From: Streptomyces apricus
Lineage (GTDB): Bacteria > Actinomycetota > Actinomycetes > Streptomycetales > Streptomycetaceae
Direction: 5' to 3'
Length of the DNA stretch: 38,192 nucleotides
Assembly: GCF_008369065.1 (NCBI RefSeq)
Contig: NZ_VDFC01000043.1
Span: 160,856 to 199,047, forward strand
The notes beneath the pieces are model-generated. The model was not told the DNA's origin. It made no database searches and saw only the letters and a list, made by a program, of their open reading frames with translations. Below are positions 1-6,844 of this stretch, piece by piece. The first letter of the stretch is position 1. Each line of letters begins with the position of its first letter. A program made the position numbers and the translations under genes.

Positions 1-1
1 A

Positions 2-1111
2 CCCGACGCCGTCCTCATCCGCCGCACCATGGACGAGGTGGCGCCCGTCGCCGACAAGGTCACCTCGTACTTCTACGCCCTGCTCTTCGTGCGCCACCCG
101 GACCTGCGGCCGCTGTTCCCCGCCGCGATGGACGCCCAGCGGGACCGGCTGCTGAAAGCCCTGCTGACGGCGGCCGAGCACATCGACAACACCGAGATCC
201 TGGTCACGTACCTGCAGAACCTCGGACGCGGTCACCGCAAGTACGGAACCCGTCCCGAGCACTACCCGGCCGTCGGGGAGTGCCTGCTCGGCGCGCTGAG
301 CCGGTTCGCCGACAGGATCTGGGACGAGGAGACCGAGGCGGCCTGGGTCAGGGCGTACACGACGATCTCCCAGGTCATGATCGACGCGGCGGCCGCGGAC
401 GAGCTGCGCGCCCCGGCCTGGTGGTACGCCGAGGTGGTCTCGCACGACCTGCGGACCCCGGACGTCGCCGTCGTCACGGTCCGGACCGATCAGCCGTACC
501 CCTTCCGCGCCGGGCAGTACACGAGCCTGGAGACCCCCTGGTGGCCCCGCGTCTGGCGGCACTACTCGTTCGCTTCCGCGCCCCGGTCCGACGGGCTGCT
601 GTCGTTCCACGTGAAAGCGGTCGCGGCGGGCTGGGTCTCCAACGCGCTGGTGCACCGGGCCCGCCCCGGCGACATCCTCAGGCTCGGCCCGCCCGCCGGC
701 TCGATGACCGTCGACCACACCACCGACAGCGGCCTGCTCTGCCTGGGCGGCGGCACGGGCATCGCCCCGATCAAGGCCCTGGTCGAGGACGTCGCCGAGC
801 ACGGCCACCGGCGCCCGGTCGAGGTCTTCTACGGTGCCCGAACCGATCACGACCTGTACGACATCGACACCATGCTCCGGCTCCAGCAGAGCCATTCCTG
901 GCTCGCGGTGCGCCCGATCGTCGACCAGCAGGCGCATCTGCAGCTCCCCGACGCGGTACGCGAGTTCGGCCCGTGGAACGAGTACGACGCCTATCTCTCG
1001 GGTCCTCCCGGCATGATCCGCAACGGTGTGGACGCCCTCATGGACATCGGTGTCCCGCCGGAGCGGATCCGGCACGACGCGGTGGAGGATCTCGTCGCGC
1101 TACGGGGCTGA
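2..1111 (+). CDS. Flavohemoprotein (globin + FAD/NAD reductase), 5' end cut by window
   Basis: Likely NO dioxygenase or globin-coupled reductase acting in the cytosol. The reading frame is open from base 2, so a few N-terminal residues lie outside the window; the first Met at 29 is probably internal. Globin part: a helix reading SYFYALLFVRHPDLRPLFP, and a probable proximal (F8) His in GRGHRKYGTRPEHYPAVG, which aligns with the Hmp motif before PEQY..VGE. FAD part: FRAGQYTSLE and RHYSFAS (RxYS flavin motif). NAD part: GGGTGIAPIKALVE, and near the C-terminus LSGPPGMI. This is the usual order for flavohemoglobins. It converges on the Nudix gene, and its stop codon lies in an inverted repeat shared with that gene's stop. 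Family assignment is firm; the physiological substrate is inferred. Confidence 0.88.
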   Translation, partial: PDAVLIRRTMDEVAPVADKVTSYFYALLFVRHPDLRPLFPAAMDAQRDRLLKALLTAAEHIDNTEILVTYLQNLGRGHRKYGTRPEHYPAVGECLLGALSRFADRIWDEETEAAWVRAYTTISQVMIDAAAADELRAPAWWYAEVVSHDLRTPDVAVVTVRTDQPYPFRAGQYTSLETPWWPRVWRHYSFASAPRSDGLLSFHVKAVAAGWVSNALVHRARPGDILRLGPPAGSMTVDHTTDSGLLCLGGGTGIAPIKALVEDVAEHGHRRPVEVFYGARTDHDLYDIDTMLRLQQSHSWLAVRPIVDQQAHLQLPDAVREFGPWNEYDAYLSGPPGMIRNGVDALMDIGVPPERIRHDAVEDLVALRG

Positions 1112-1140
1112 CCCCGGTCTGCGGTGGCGGGCGGTCAGCC
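1106..1140. terminator. Bidirectional terminator-like inverted repeat
   Basis: GGCTGACC (1106-1113) and GGTCAGCC (1133-1140) are perfect complements separated by 19 nt. Each arm contains the TGA stop of one of the two convergent genes, so a hairpin would form at the end of both transcripts. There is no clear U-tract. Confidence 0.5.
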
Positions 1141-1617
1141 GAGGTCGGGCGCGTGCATCGCCCGCAGGCCCTCGATGTTCCCGTCGAGGTAGTGCCGCAG
1201 CGAGAGCGGTACGAGATGGACGGAGGCGATGCCCACCCGGGTGAAGGGGATCCGTACGATCTCGTACTCGCCGGTGGGCTCCTCGATCTCGGGGCCGTGG
1301 CGCAGCGCGGGATCCATGGACTCCAGGCGGCAGACGAAGAAGTGCTGCACCTTCACGCCGGTCGAACTGCTGTCCTCGCCGATGTGCTCGACGGTGTCGA
1401 CGAAGCAGGGCACGACATCGGCGATCTTCGCGCCGAGCTCCTCGTCCACTTCACGGTGCAGCGCATCGACGACGGTGGCGTCCTCCGGCTCGACCCCGCC
1501 GCCCGGCGTCAGCCAGTAGGGATCGACTCCGGGCTTGGTCCGCTTGATCAGGATCAGGTCGTCGCCGTCCAGCAGGACAGCCCGGGCGGTGCGCTTGACC
1601 ACGGGTCGGTCGGTCAT
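1135..1617 (-). CDS. Nudix hydrolase family protein
   Basis: A 160-aa cytosolic protein with a Nudix fold; members hydrolyse nucleoside-diphosphate-linked compounds. The Nudix box region reads GGGVEPEDA followed by seven residues and REVDEELG. The metal-binding REVDEE core is intact, but the first Glu of the consensus (G-x5-E-x7-REUxEExGU) is Ala here. WLTPGGG precedes the box as in active members. The ATG at 1617 has no good Shine-Dalgarno sequence. A parS-like palindrome lies 22 bp upstream of the start. The LysR gene lies upstream on the same strand. Substrate not predictable. Confidence 0.85.
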   Translation of the reverse strand: MTDRPVVKRTARAVLLDGDDLILIKRTKPGVDPYWLTPGGGVEPEDATVVDALHREVDEELGAKIADVVPCFVDTVEHIGEDSSSTGVKVQHFFVCRLESMDPALRHGPEIEEPTGEYEIVRIPFTRVGIASVHLVPLSLRHYLDGNIEGLRAMHAPDLG

Positions 1618-1638
1618 GGGAGGAATGTGGCCCGGTTG

Positions 1639-1652
1639 GTTCCACGTGAAAC
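1639..1652. other. parS: parS-like ParB-binding site (13/14 match)
   Basis: GTTCCACGTGAAAC differs from the streptomycete parS core GTTTCACGTGAAAC at one position. It lies in the short gap between the LysR gene end and the Nudix start. Read on the other strand it is identical to the variant found at 8388-8401. Confidence 0.65.
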
Positions 1653-1696
1653 ATCGCCGCGCCGTCGAGGCGGAGCGCCTTTCTCCGGCTCCTCGC

Positions 1697-2599
1697 TCAC
1701 GACCAGTCGGTGGCCGCGCGCGTCAGCCATTCGTGCGCCCGCGCGATGTGGGGCATGGCCAGTGTTCCGGTACGTACGACGAGGAAGTACGTACGCAGTG
1801 GAGGCACCGCGGGTTCGGTCAGCGCGACCACCTCGCCGCGCTCCAGGGCCGGTCCGCACAGATAGCGCGGCAGGACCGCGAGTCCCGCGCCGGTGATGGC
1901 GCAGGCGAGGACCGCGCGCAGGTCGGGGACGACGACGGTGCCCGACGCCGCGGGCAGGGAGTCGAAGACGGACGCCCAGTAGCGGGAGATGAAGGGCAGC
2001 GACTCGTGCACCTCCACCACGGGCAGGTTCTCCAGCGCGGGCGCGCCCAGGCGGCGCACCGTGTCGCAGCCGATGCGGGCGGCCCAGCGCGGGGCGGCGA
2101 CCAGCACGTGTTCCTCGTCGCACAGCGCAGTCGCGGTGAGCAGGGGACCCCGGGGACGGGCCGTGCTGATGGCCAGATCGTGATGCCCCGCGGCCAGCCC
2201 TTCCAGCGTCTCCTCCGCGTTGCCGAAGGAGGCCCGCAGCGCGAAACCGTGGCCGTCGTCGATCGCCCCGGTCAGCGCGGGCAGCGCGCGTTCAGCGGTG
2301 AACTCCGGCGGCCCGGCGAGGTGGAGGGTGCGCAGGGAGGAGTCGGCATCGAGGCCGGTTTCGGCGATCTCCACCAGGGCGTCGAGGTGCGGAGCCGCCT
2401 TGTGGGCGAGTTCGTCGCCGATGGTGGTGGGGGTCACCCCGCGGGCCTGGCGCAGGAACAGGGGGCGGCCCAGCTGCCGTTCGAGTGTGCGGATCTGCGA
2501 GGTGACGGCCGGCTGGGAGAGGCCCAGCAGAGCGGCAGCCCGGGTGAAGGAGCCGGCCCGGTGCACGGTCACGAAGGTCCGCAGCAGGGCCAGGTCCAT
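1697..2599 (-). CDS. LysR-family transcriptional regulator
   Basis: A 300-aa protein with an N-terminal winged helix-turn-helix (FTRAAALLGLSQPAVTSQIRTLE, about residues 18-40) and a C-terminal effector-binding domain; usual LysR length. The ATG at 2599 has a GAAGGGA ribosome site about 6 nt upstream. Its upstream region carries the dyad CTAT-N10-ATAG (2639-2656), a plausible autoregulatory LysR box. The neighbours do not reveal a target: the next gene upstream is a sulfur-amino-acid PLP enzyme on the same strand, separated by a terminator-like hairpin. Regulated genes unknown. Confidence 0.9.
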   Translation of the reverse strand: MDLALLRTFVTVHRAGSFTRAAALLGLSQPAVTSQIRTLERQLGRPLFLRQARGVTPTTIGDELAHKAAPHLDALVEIAETGLDADSSLRTLHLAGPPEFTAERALPALTGAIDDGHGFALRASFGNAEETLEGLAAGHHDLAISTARPRGPLLTATALCDEEHVLVAAPRWAARIGCDTVRRLGAPALENLPVVEVHESLPFISRYWASVFDSLPAASGTVVVPDLRAVLACAITGAGLAVLPRYLCGPALERGEVVALTEPAVPPLRTYFLVVRTGTLAMPHIARAHEWLTRAATDWS

Positions 2600-2638
2600 G
2601 GTGTCCCTTCATCGGCCGGCTTCCCCGGAAGCCACCAA

Positions 2639-2656
2639 CTATAAATATGTCGATAG
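2639..2656. promoter_or_regulatory. Candidate LysR-type operator dyad
   Basis: CTAT (2639-2642) and ATAG (2653-2656) flank an AT-rich 10-nt core in an otherwise GC-rich region, about 40 bp upstream of the LysR start. LysR regulators commonly bind such interrupted dyads near their own promoters. Inference from position and symmetry. Confidence 0.4.
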
Positions 2657-2737
2657 GCCCCTGTCGCTACCGTGATTGGACACTGACACAGAGTCAACTA
2701 GCCTTGTTCGCGCGGTTCTTCGCGCACGGAACCGGGG

Positions 2738-2770
2738 CGGTCCGAGCCACGAGGGGGGAGGCTCGGACCG
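2738..2770 (-). terminator. Hairpin terminator after the PLP enzyme gene
   Basis: CGGTCCGAGCC (2738-2748) pairs perfectly with GGCTCGGACCG (2760-2770) across an 11-nt loop, about 45 nt downstream of the stop codon at 2816. No U-tract, as is common in Streptomyces. Confidence 0.6.
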
Positions 2771-2815
2771 TCCGTTCTGCGTATCCCCGCCACCGGCCGG
2801 GGAGTCGTTGGACGC

Positions 2816-3955
2816 TCAGCGCGCAGACGCCTCAAGTGCCTGCCGGAGGTCCGCCAGGAGGTCCTCCGGGTCCTCGGCGCCGACCGAGAACCGGATGAAG
2901 CCCTCCGGGACCGCGTCGCCGCCCCAGCGGCCGCGCCGCTCGGCGGTCGACCGCACGCCGCCGAAGCTGGTCGCGTCGTCCACCAGCCGCAGCGCGTCGA
3001 GGAAGCGGTCGGCACGCGCGCGGGTGGGCAGCGTGAACGACACCACGCAGCCGAAGCGCCTCATCTGCTGGGAGGCGATCTTGTGCGAGGGGTCGCCGGG
3101 CAGCCCCGGGTAGCGGACCCCGAGCTCCTCGGGCCAGTCCCGCAGCGCCTCGGCGACCAGCTGGGCGGTCGCGTCCTGCCGGTCCACGCGCATCTGCAGC
3201 GTGGCGAGCGAGCGGTGCGCGAGCCAGGCCTCCATGGGCCCCGGGATCGCCCCGACGAGCTTGCGCCAGCGCCGCACGGAGGCCATCGCGGAGGCGTCGC
3301 CCCCGGTGACGTATCCCAGGAGGACGTCACCGTGCCCGGTGAGCTGCTTGGTGCCGCTGGCCACGGAGAAGTCGGCGCCCAGCTCCAGCGGCCGCTGTCC
3401 GAGCGGGGTGGCCAGGGTGTTGTCGACCGCGACGAGGCAGCCACGCGCCCGGGCCGCCTCGACGAGCCGCCGCACGTCGCAGACGTCGAGCCCCGGGTTC
3501 GAGGGGGTCTCGATCCACAGCAGCTTCGCTCCGTCGAGGAGGTCGAGCTGGGCGTCGCCGCCGGTCGGCGCGGTGCGCACCTCGATCCCGTACGCCTCCA
3601 GCTGCCCGCGCACCAGCGGCAGGACCTGGTAGCCGTCGTCGGGCAGGACGACCGTGTCGCCCGCGCTCAGCTGGGAGAAGAGGACGGCCGAGATGGCGGC
3701 CATGCCGGAGGCGAAGACGAGCGTCTCCACGCCGTCGCGCCCCGGAGCCTCCAGCTCGCCGATGGCACGCTCCAGATGGGTCCAGGTCGGGTTCTCGTCG
3801 CGCCCGTAGGTGTAGGGGCCGGTGGGGTCGCCAGGAAGGTGGAAATGGGCCGCGAAGACCGGGCCCGGGAGGGTCGGCTCGTGCTTGACCGGCTCGGGCA
3901 GCCCCGCCCGCACGGCACGCGTGCCGTCACCCGCTCCCTGCTGAGAATTCGTCAT
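2816..3955 (-). CDS. Cys/Met-metabolism PLP enzyme (cystathionine gamma-lyase/synthase family)
   Basis: A 379-aa cytosolic fold-type I PLP enzyme of trans-sulfuration: gamma-elimination of cystathionine or gamma-replacement to form it. The Schiff-base lysine is K203 in SGTKQLTGHGD. YTYGRDENPTW (substrate entry and PLP-phosphate region) and ETPSNPGLDVCDV are family hallmarks. The ATG at 3955 was chosen because GGAGGA lies about 9 nt upstream; the frame stays open further upstream but that part looks non-coding. The leader contains a perfect hairpin. The gene stands alone between a small membrane protein gene and a terminator. Lyase versus synthase cannot be decided from sequence alone. Confidence 0.85.
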   Translation of the reverse strand: MTNSQQGAGDGTRAVRAGLPEPVKHEPTLPGPVFAAHFHLPGDPTGPYTYGRDENPTWTHLERAIGELEAPGRDGVETLVFASGMAAISAVLFSQLSAGDTVVLPDDGYQVLPLVRGQLEAYGIEVRTAPTGGDAQLDLLDGAKLLWIETPSNPGLDVCDVRRLVEAARARGCLVAVDNTLATPLGQRPLELGADFSVASGTKQLTGHGDVLLGYVTGGDASAMASVRRWRKLVGAIPGPMEAWLAHRSLATLQMRVDRQDATAQLVAEALRDWPEELGVRYPGLPGDPSHKIASQQMRRFGCVVSFTLPTRARADRFLDALRLVDDATSFGGVRSTAERRGRWGGDAVPEGFIRFSVGAEDPEDLLADLRQALEASAR

Positions 3956-3985
3956 GCTGCCTGTTCCTCCACTTGCTCGCGCACA

Positions 3986-4011
3986 GCGGCGAGCAGTCCT
4001 GCGCTCGCCGC
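3986..4011 (-). promoter_or_regulatory. Perfect leader hairpin upstream of the PLP enzyme gene
   Basis: GCGGCGAGC (3986-3994) and GCTCGCCGC (4003-4011) form a 9-bp stem with an 8-nt loop, about 30 nt before the start codon and just upstream of the ribosome site. It could be an attenuator or mRNA-stabilising stem. I could not match it to a known SAM riboswitch. Confidence 0.4.
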
Positions 4012-4124
4012 CCTCCACCCTCTCAGGAGACTTCTCGAAACCGTCCGTCCCCCCACAAGAAGGACCCGGTACGCCGAGGCCGCCGCCGGTGCGCACGCGG
4101 TGCACGCGGCAGGTGGTCCGCCGT

Positions 4125-4502
4125 TCAGTCCCCGTCGGGGAGGACGACGTTCAGCGCCCAGGAGACGACCGAGACGATCAGCCCGCCCAGGACGGCGGTC
4201 CAGAACCCGTCGACGTGGAAGCTCAGGTCGAGTTTGTCCGCCAGCCATGAGGTCAGCAGCAGCATCAGGGCGTTGACCACGAGGGTGATCAGACCGAGCG
4301 TGAGGATGAACAGCGGGAAGGTGAGGACCTGCACGAGCGGCTTGACCAGGACGTTCACCAGTCCGAAGAGCAGCGCCACGAGCAGCAGGGTGCCGATCTC
4401 CTTGCCCCTGCTGTCACCGGTCAGGGTGATCTTGTCGAGCAGCCACACCGCCACCGCCAGGGCGCCCGCGTTGGCGATCGTCTTGACTACGAAATTCTTC
4501 AT
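4125..4502 (-). CDS. Small four-helix membrane protein, phage-holin-4-like family
   Basis: A 125-aa protein with about four hydrophobic segments: roughly residues 7-22, 37-56, 60-85 and 100-122. Stretches such as LVNVLVKPLVQVLTFPLF and ITLVVNALMLLL are typical of the widespread phage_holin_4_2 (YvlD-like) membrane family. Despite the family name this is a chromosomal housekeeping-type protein and there are no phage genes here. It is divergent from the cupin gene, with an inverted repeat in the 59-bp gap. Function unknown. Confidence 0.75.
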   Translation of the reverse strand: MKNFVVKTIANAGALAVAVWLLDKITLTGDSRGKEIGTLLLVALLFGLVNVLVKPLVQVLTFPLFILTLGLITLVVNALMLLLTSWLADKLDLSFHVDGFWTAVLGGLIVSVVSWALNVVLPDGD

Positions 4503-4507
4503 GTGTG

Positions 4508-4538
4508 TGATCGTGGCAGAAGAGACCGGACACGATCA
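4508..4538. promoter_or_regulatory. Inverted repeat in divergent promoter region
   Basis: TGATCGTG (4508-4515) and CACGATCA (4531-4538) are perfect complements 15 nt apart, filling the intergenic space between the divergent membrane-protein and cupin genes. It is a candidate operator shared by both promoters; the binding protein is unknown. Confidence 0.4.
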
Positions 4539-4561
4539 GTGGGGCAGGGGCGGACAGGGCG

Positions 4562-4879
4562 ATGAAGGCATTCCGGCTGGACGAACTGGAGGCGGAGCGC
4601 GCCGCCAACGACGGCGCGTACCTCCAGTTCCTGCGCGAGAAGAACATGTCGGTCGGCCTGTACGCGCTGGACGCGGGCACCCAGGACCCGCAGCAGCCCC
4701 ACGGTCAGGACGAGGTGTACTTCGTCGTCAGCGGCCGGGCCGCGATCACCGTCGGGATGGAGACGACCCAGGTGGCGCGCGGCAGCGTCGTGTACGTACC
4801 CGCCGGGGTGGCGCACAAGTTCCACCACATCAGCGAGGATCTGCGCGTCCTCGTGGTCTTCTCTCCGCCCGAGAGCTGA
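4562..4879 (+). CDS. Small cupin-domain protein
   Basis: A 105-aa single-cupin beta-barrel protein. Motif 1 is seen as PHGQDEVYFVVSGRA and motif 2 as PAGVAHKFH. The His of motif 1, the Glu of DEVYF and the His of GVAHKF could bind a metal; the second His of the usual HxH is Gln. Start ATG at 4562 with a weak purine-rich site. Divergent from the holin-like membrane gene and followed by a short GTTCCC/GGGAAC dyad. The family covers enzymes and small-molecule sensors, so no reaction is assigned. Confidence 0.8.
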   Translation: MKAFRLDELEAERAANDGAYLQFLREKNMSVGLYALDAGTQDPQQPHGQDEVYFVVSGRAAITVGMETTQVARGSVVYVPAGVAHKFHHISEDLRVLVVFSPPES

Positions 4880-4892
4880 CGTCGGTCTCCGG

Positions 4893-4907
4893 GTTCCCTA
4901 GGGGAAC
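4893..4907. repeat. Short dyad GTTCCC-N3-GGGAAC
   Basis: A 6-bp inverted repeat around a 3-nt centre, 14 nt after the cupin stop and upstream of the DUF5326-type gene. The tiny loop makes it more like a protein-binding palindrome than a terminator. Role unknown. Confidence 0.35.
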
Positions 4908-5051
4908 GGTCAGGGGAGGACAAGGGGTGCGGGGCCCCCGCCGGCGTCCCGCCGCGCCTAGCATCGGGAACAGGACATGGGAGGCCCGTCGGCACTGCGG
5001 ACGGGCAGGGGCAGCACCCGGTGACGGGCAGAGAGACGAGGGACAAGGGCG

Positions 5052-5264
5052 ATGCGGGAGATCTTCGCGGGGATGCCGTGGTGGGTTAAGTGGGTCGCGG
5101 TGCCGGTCATCGCCCTGGTCGTGTTCGGCGGGCTGCTGGCGAGCGTCGTCGGCTTCGTGATCGGCCTGCTCTTCAAGCTGCTGGTGTTCGTGGCGCTGGT
5201 CGGCGGACTGATCTACGTCGTACGGAAGTTCATGTCGAGCTCCACCTCGCGCAGCGACTGGTAG
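5052..5264 (+). CDS. Small DUF5326-type membrane protein
   Basis: A 70-aa protein with two adjacent hydrophobic helices (about residues 14-37 and 39-57), an amphipathic Trp-rich N-terminus (MPWWVKW) and a polar Ser/Arg tail. It resembles the actinobacterial DUF5326 family of unknown function. ATG at 5052, preceded by a GAGGGACAAGG purine stretch. A possible -10 TAGCAT lies about 85 nt upstream. It sits alone between the cupin gene and ssgR. Confidence 0.75.
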   Translation: MREIFAGMPWWVKWVAVPVIALVVFGGLLASVVGFVIGLLFKLLVFVALVGGLIYVVRKFMSSSTSRSDW

Positions 5265-5490
5265 GGCGCCGCGGACGGTGCCGGAAGCGACGGGCGCGGG
5301 GTACAGGCGTCGCCCCTGTGGGACGACGGTTCCCTCGGGTGGGGGAAGTTTTCGGCGCATGGCGTGAGGGATCGGTGGCAGACGGTTAAAGTCCGGAATT
5401 CGACGCGGGGTCGATCCTCGTGAGCGGCGTTCCGAACCCTCTCGTGAAACTCCAGCACGGGCGGCCCTCCTCGCGCTTCGGGAGTGACCC

Positions 5491-6294
5491 TTGGCCACGG
5501 TTGACACCGCGCCCGCAGGACCACGTACCTCCGTCTCCGCACCCCACCCCACCACCCTCATCGGCTCGGTGCGGCGGGCGATGCGTCTCCTGGAGTCGGT
5601 GGCGCGGCACGAGCACGGAGCGCCCGCCAAGCAACTGGCCCGCGAGGCCGGGCTGGCCCTCCCCACCGCCTACCACCTGCTGCGCACCCTGGCGCACGAG
5701 GGCTATCTGCGGCGCGAGAAGGGGCTGTTCTTCCTCGGCGAGGCGGCCGAGCGGCTGAGCGGCAGCGGGGCCGAGCAGAAACGTCGCAGCACGGTCGCCG
5801 ACGCGCTGGGAAGCTGGCGGGACGTGATCGGCGCCCCGGTGTACTACGCGGTCTACCGCGACGGGGAGATCGAGGTGCAGTGCGTCGCCGACGCCCCCGG
5901 CAGCCCGGCGGTCGAGGAGTGGGCGGACTTCCGCGAGACGGGACACGCGCATGCGATCGGGCAGTGCCTGCTCTCCCAGCTCGACGACGAGGCGCGCAGG
6001 GACCACCTTGACCGCTACCCCGTGCGGACCCTCACGCCGTACACGGTGCGTGACGATTCCGCCCTGTTGCGCCGCCTCGAATCGATGCCGCGCATGCAGC
6101 CTGTGACCGAACATCAGGAGTATGCGCTCGGCACGGTCTGTGCCGCGATCCCGATCACCCTGGGCGATACGGCCGTCACGGTGGCCACCTCCATGCCCTC
6201 CCACCAGGCCGATCGGCTGTTACCGGCGGTGCGGCGGCTGCAGCGTGAGATCGGCGGCATGGTGGGGACGTTCGCACTCTCTATCAGCATCTGA
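5491..6294 (+). CDS. ssgR: IclR-family activator SsgR of the sporulation gene ssgA; contains a TTA codon
   Basis: A 267-aa regulator with an N-terminal winged HTH (AKQLAREAGLALPTAYHLLRTL, about residues 48-69) and an IclR ligand-binding domain (the MEYALGTVCAAIPI-like region near the C-terminus). Position immediately upstream of ssgA identifies it as SsgR, which in S. coelicolor is required for ssgA transcription. The TTG at 5491 is chosen for the GGGAG site 7 nt upstream; the Streptomyces protein may start slightly later. An in-frame TTA codon at 6220-6222 (Leu244) would need the bldA tRNA. The C-terminus reads GGMVGTFALSISI. The ligand is unknown. Confidence 0.88.
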   Translation: MATVDTAPAGPRTSVSAPHPTTLIGSVRRAMRLLESVARHEHGAPAKQLAREAGLALPTAYHLLRTLAHEGYLRREKGLFFLGEAAERLSGSGAEQKRRSTVADALGSWRDVIGAPVYYAVYRDGEIEVQCVADAPGSPAVEEWADFRETGHAHAIGQCLLSQLDDEARRDHLDRYPVRTLTPYTVRDDSALLRRLESMPRMQPVTEHQEYALGTVCAAIPITLGDTAVTVATSMPSHQADRLLPAVRRLQREIGGMVGTFALSISI

Positions 6295-6315
6295 AAACTC
6301 ACTCCTTGTGATCTG

Positions 6316-6323
6316 GTGTACAC
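6316..6323. promoter_or_regulatory. GTGTACAC palindrome upstream of ssgA
   Basis: An 8-bp perfect palindrome in the 99-bp ssgR-ssgA gap, in an AT-richer stretch. It is a candidate regulator-binding or promoter element for ssgA. A GTG within it opens a frame leading into ssgA, but that extension has no ribosome site and is not conserved with SsgA proteins I know. Confidence 0.35.
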
Positions 6324-6393
6324 GTTAAGCAAGATGCCAGAAGTGTTTAGGTGGGCGATTCCCGGCCATGGACGGCGAACGACGGGGCAGGCG

Positions 6394-6834
6394 ATGCACG
6401 AGTCGGTAGTACAGGCAGAGGTCATGATGAGCTTCGTCGTCTCGGAGGAGCTTTCCTTCCGGATCCCGGTGGAGCTGCGTTACGAGACCTGCGATCCCTA
6501 TGCCGTGCGTCTGACCTTCCATCTGCCGGGAGACGCCCCGGTGACCTGGGCCTTCGGCCGGGAGCTGCTGGTCGACGGAGTGGGCCGCCCGTGCGGGGAC
6601 GGGGACGTGCACATCACCCCGGCGGACTCCGAGGGGTTCGGCGATGTGCTGATCCGGCTCCAGGTGGGCGCCGACCAGGCCCTGTTCCGCTGCGGTACGG
6701 CGCCCCTGCTGGCGTTCCTCGACCGCACGGACCGGCTGGTCCCGCTGGGGCAGGAGCGTTCCCTCGCCGACTTCGACACCCACCTGGACGACGTCCTGGA
6801 CCGCATCCTGGCGGAGGAACAGAGCGCGGGGTGA
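6394..6834 (+). CDS. ssgA: Sporulation and cell-division activator SsgA (SsgA-like protein)
   Basis: A 146-aa member of the actinomycete-specific SALP family. SsgA marks sites of septation and hyphal branching and is needed for sporulation-specific cell division. Family signature stretches are VSEELSFRIPVELRYE, TFHLPGDAPVTWAFGREL, DVLIRLQVGADQALFR and FLDRTDRLVPLGQE. The ATG at 6394 gives MHESVVQAEV, matching the start of known SsgA; upstream Met codons at 6316 and 6334 are rejected. GGGGCAGG serves as ribosome site. It converges on the YibE/F gene with only 10 bp between stops. Likely activated by the adjacent SsgR. Confidence 0.95.
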   Translation: MHESVVQAEVMMSFVVSEELSFRIPVELRYETCDPYAVRLTFHLPGDAPVTWAFGRELLVDGVGRPCGDGDVHITPADSEGFGDVLIRLQVGADQALFRCGTAPLLAFLDRTDRLVPLGQERSLADFDTHLDDVLDRILAEEQSAG

Positions 6835-6844
6835 CGCGCGGGGT

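Noticed and set aside
604-617. GTTCCACGTGAAAG inside the flavohemoprotein gene as a parS site
   Set aside because: Two mismatches to the parS core and it encodes a normal FHVK stretch in frame; likely coincidental.
280-1896. 538-codon plus-strand ORF across the flavohemoprotein and Nudix genes
   Set aside because: It is a shadow frame, Arg/Gly/Pro-rich, overlapping two well-supported genes.
3956-4105. 50-residue N-terminal extension of the PLP enzyme
   Set aside because: Arg/Gly-rich with no family similarity; the ATG at 3955 has a proper Shine-Dalgarno sequence.
4125-4502. Prophage remnant suggested by the holin-like protein
   Set aside because: The family is a common chromosomal membrane protein and no other phage gene is present.
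6316-6393. N-terminal extension of SsgA from an upstream GTG
   Set aside because: No ribosome site, and SsgA proteins start at the MxESV..AEV sequence beginning at 6394.
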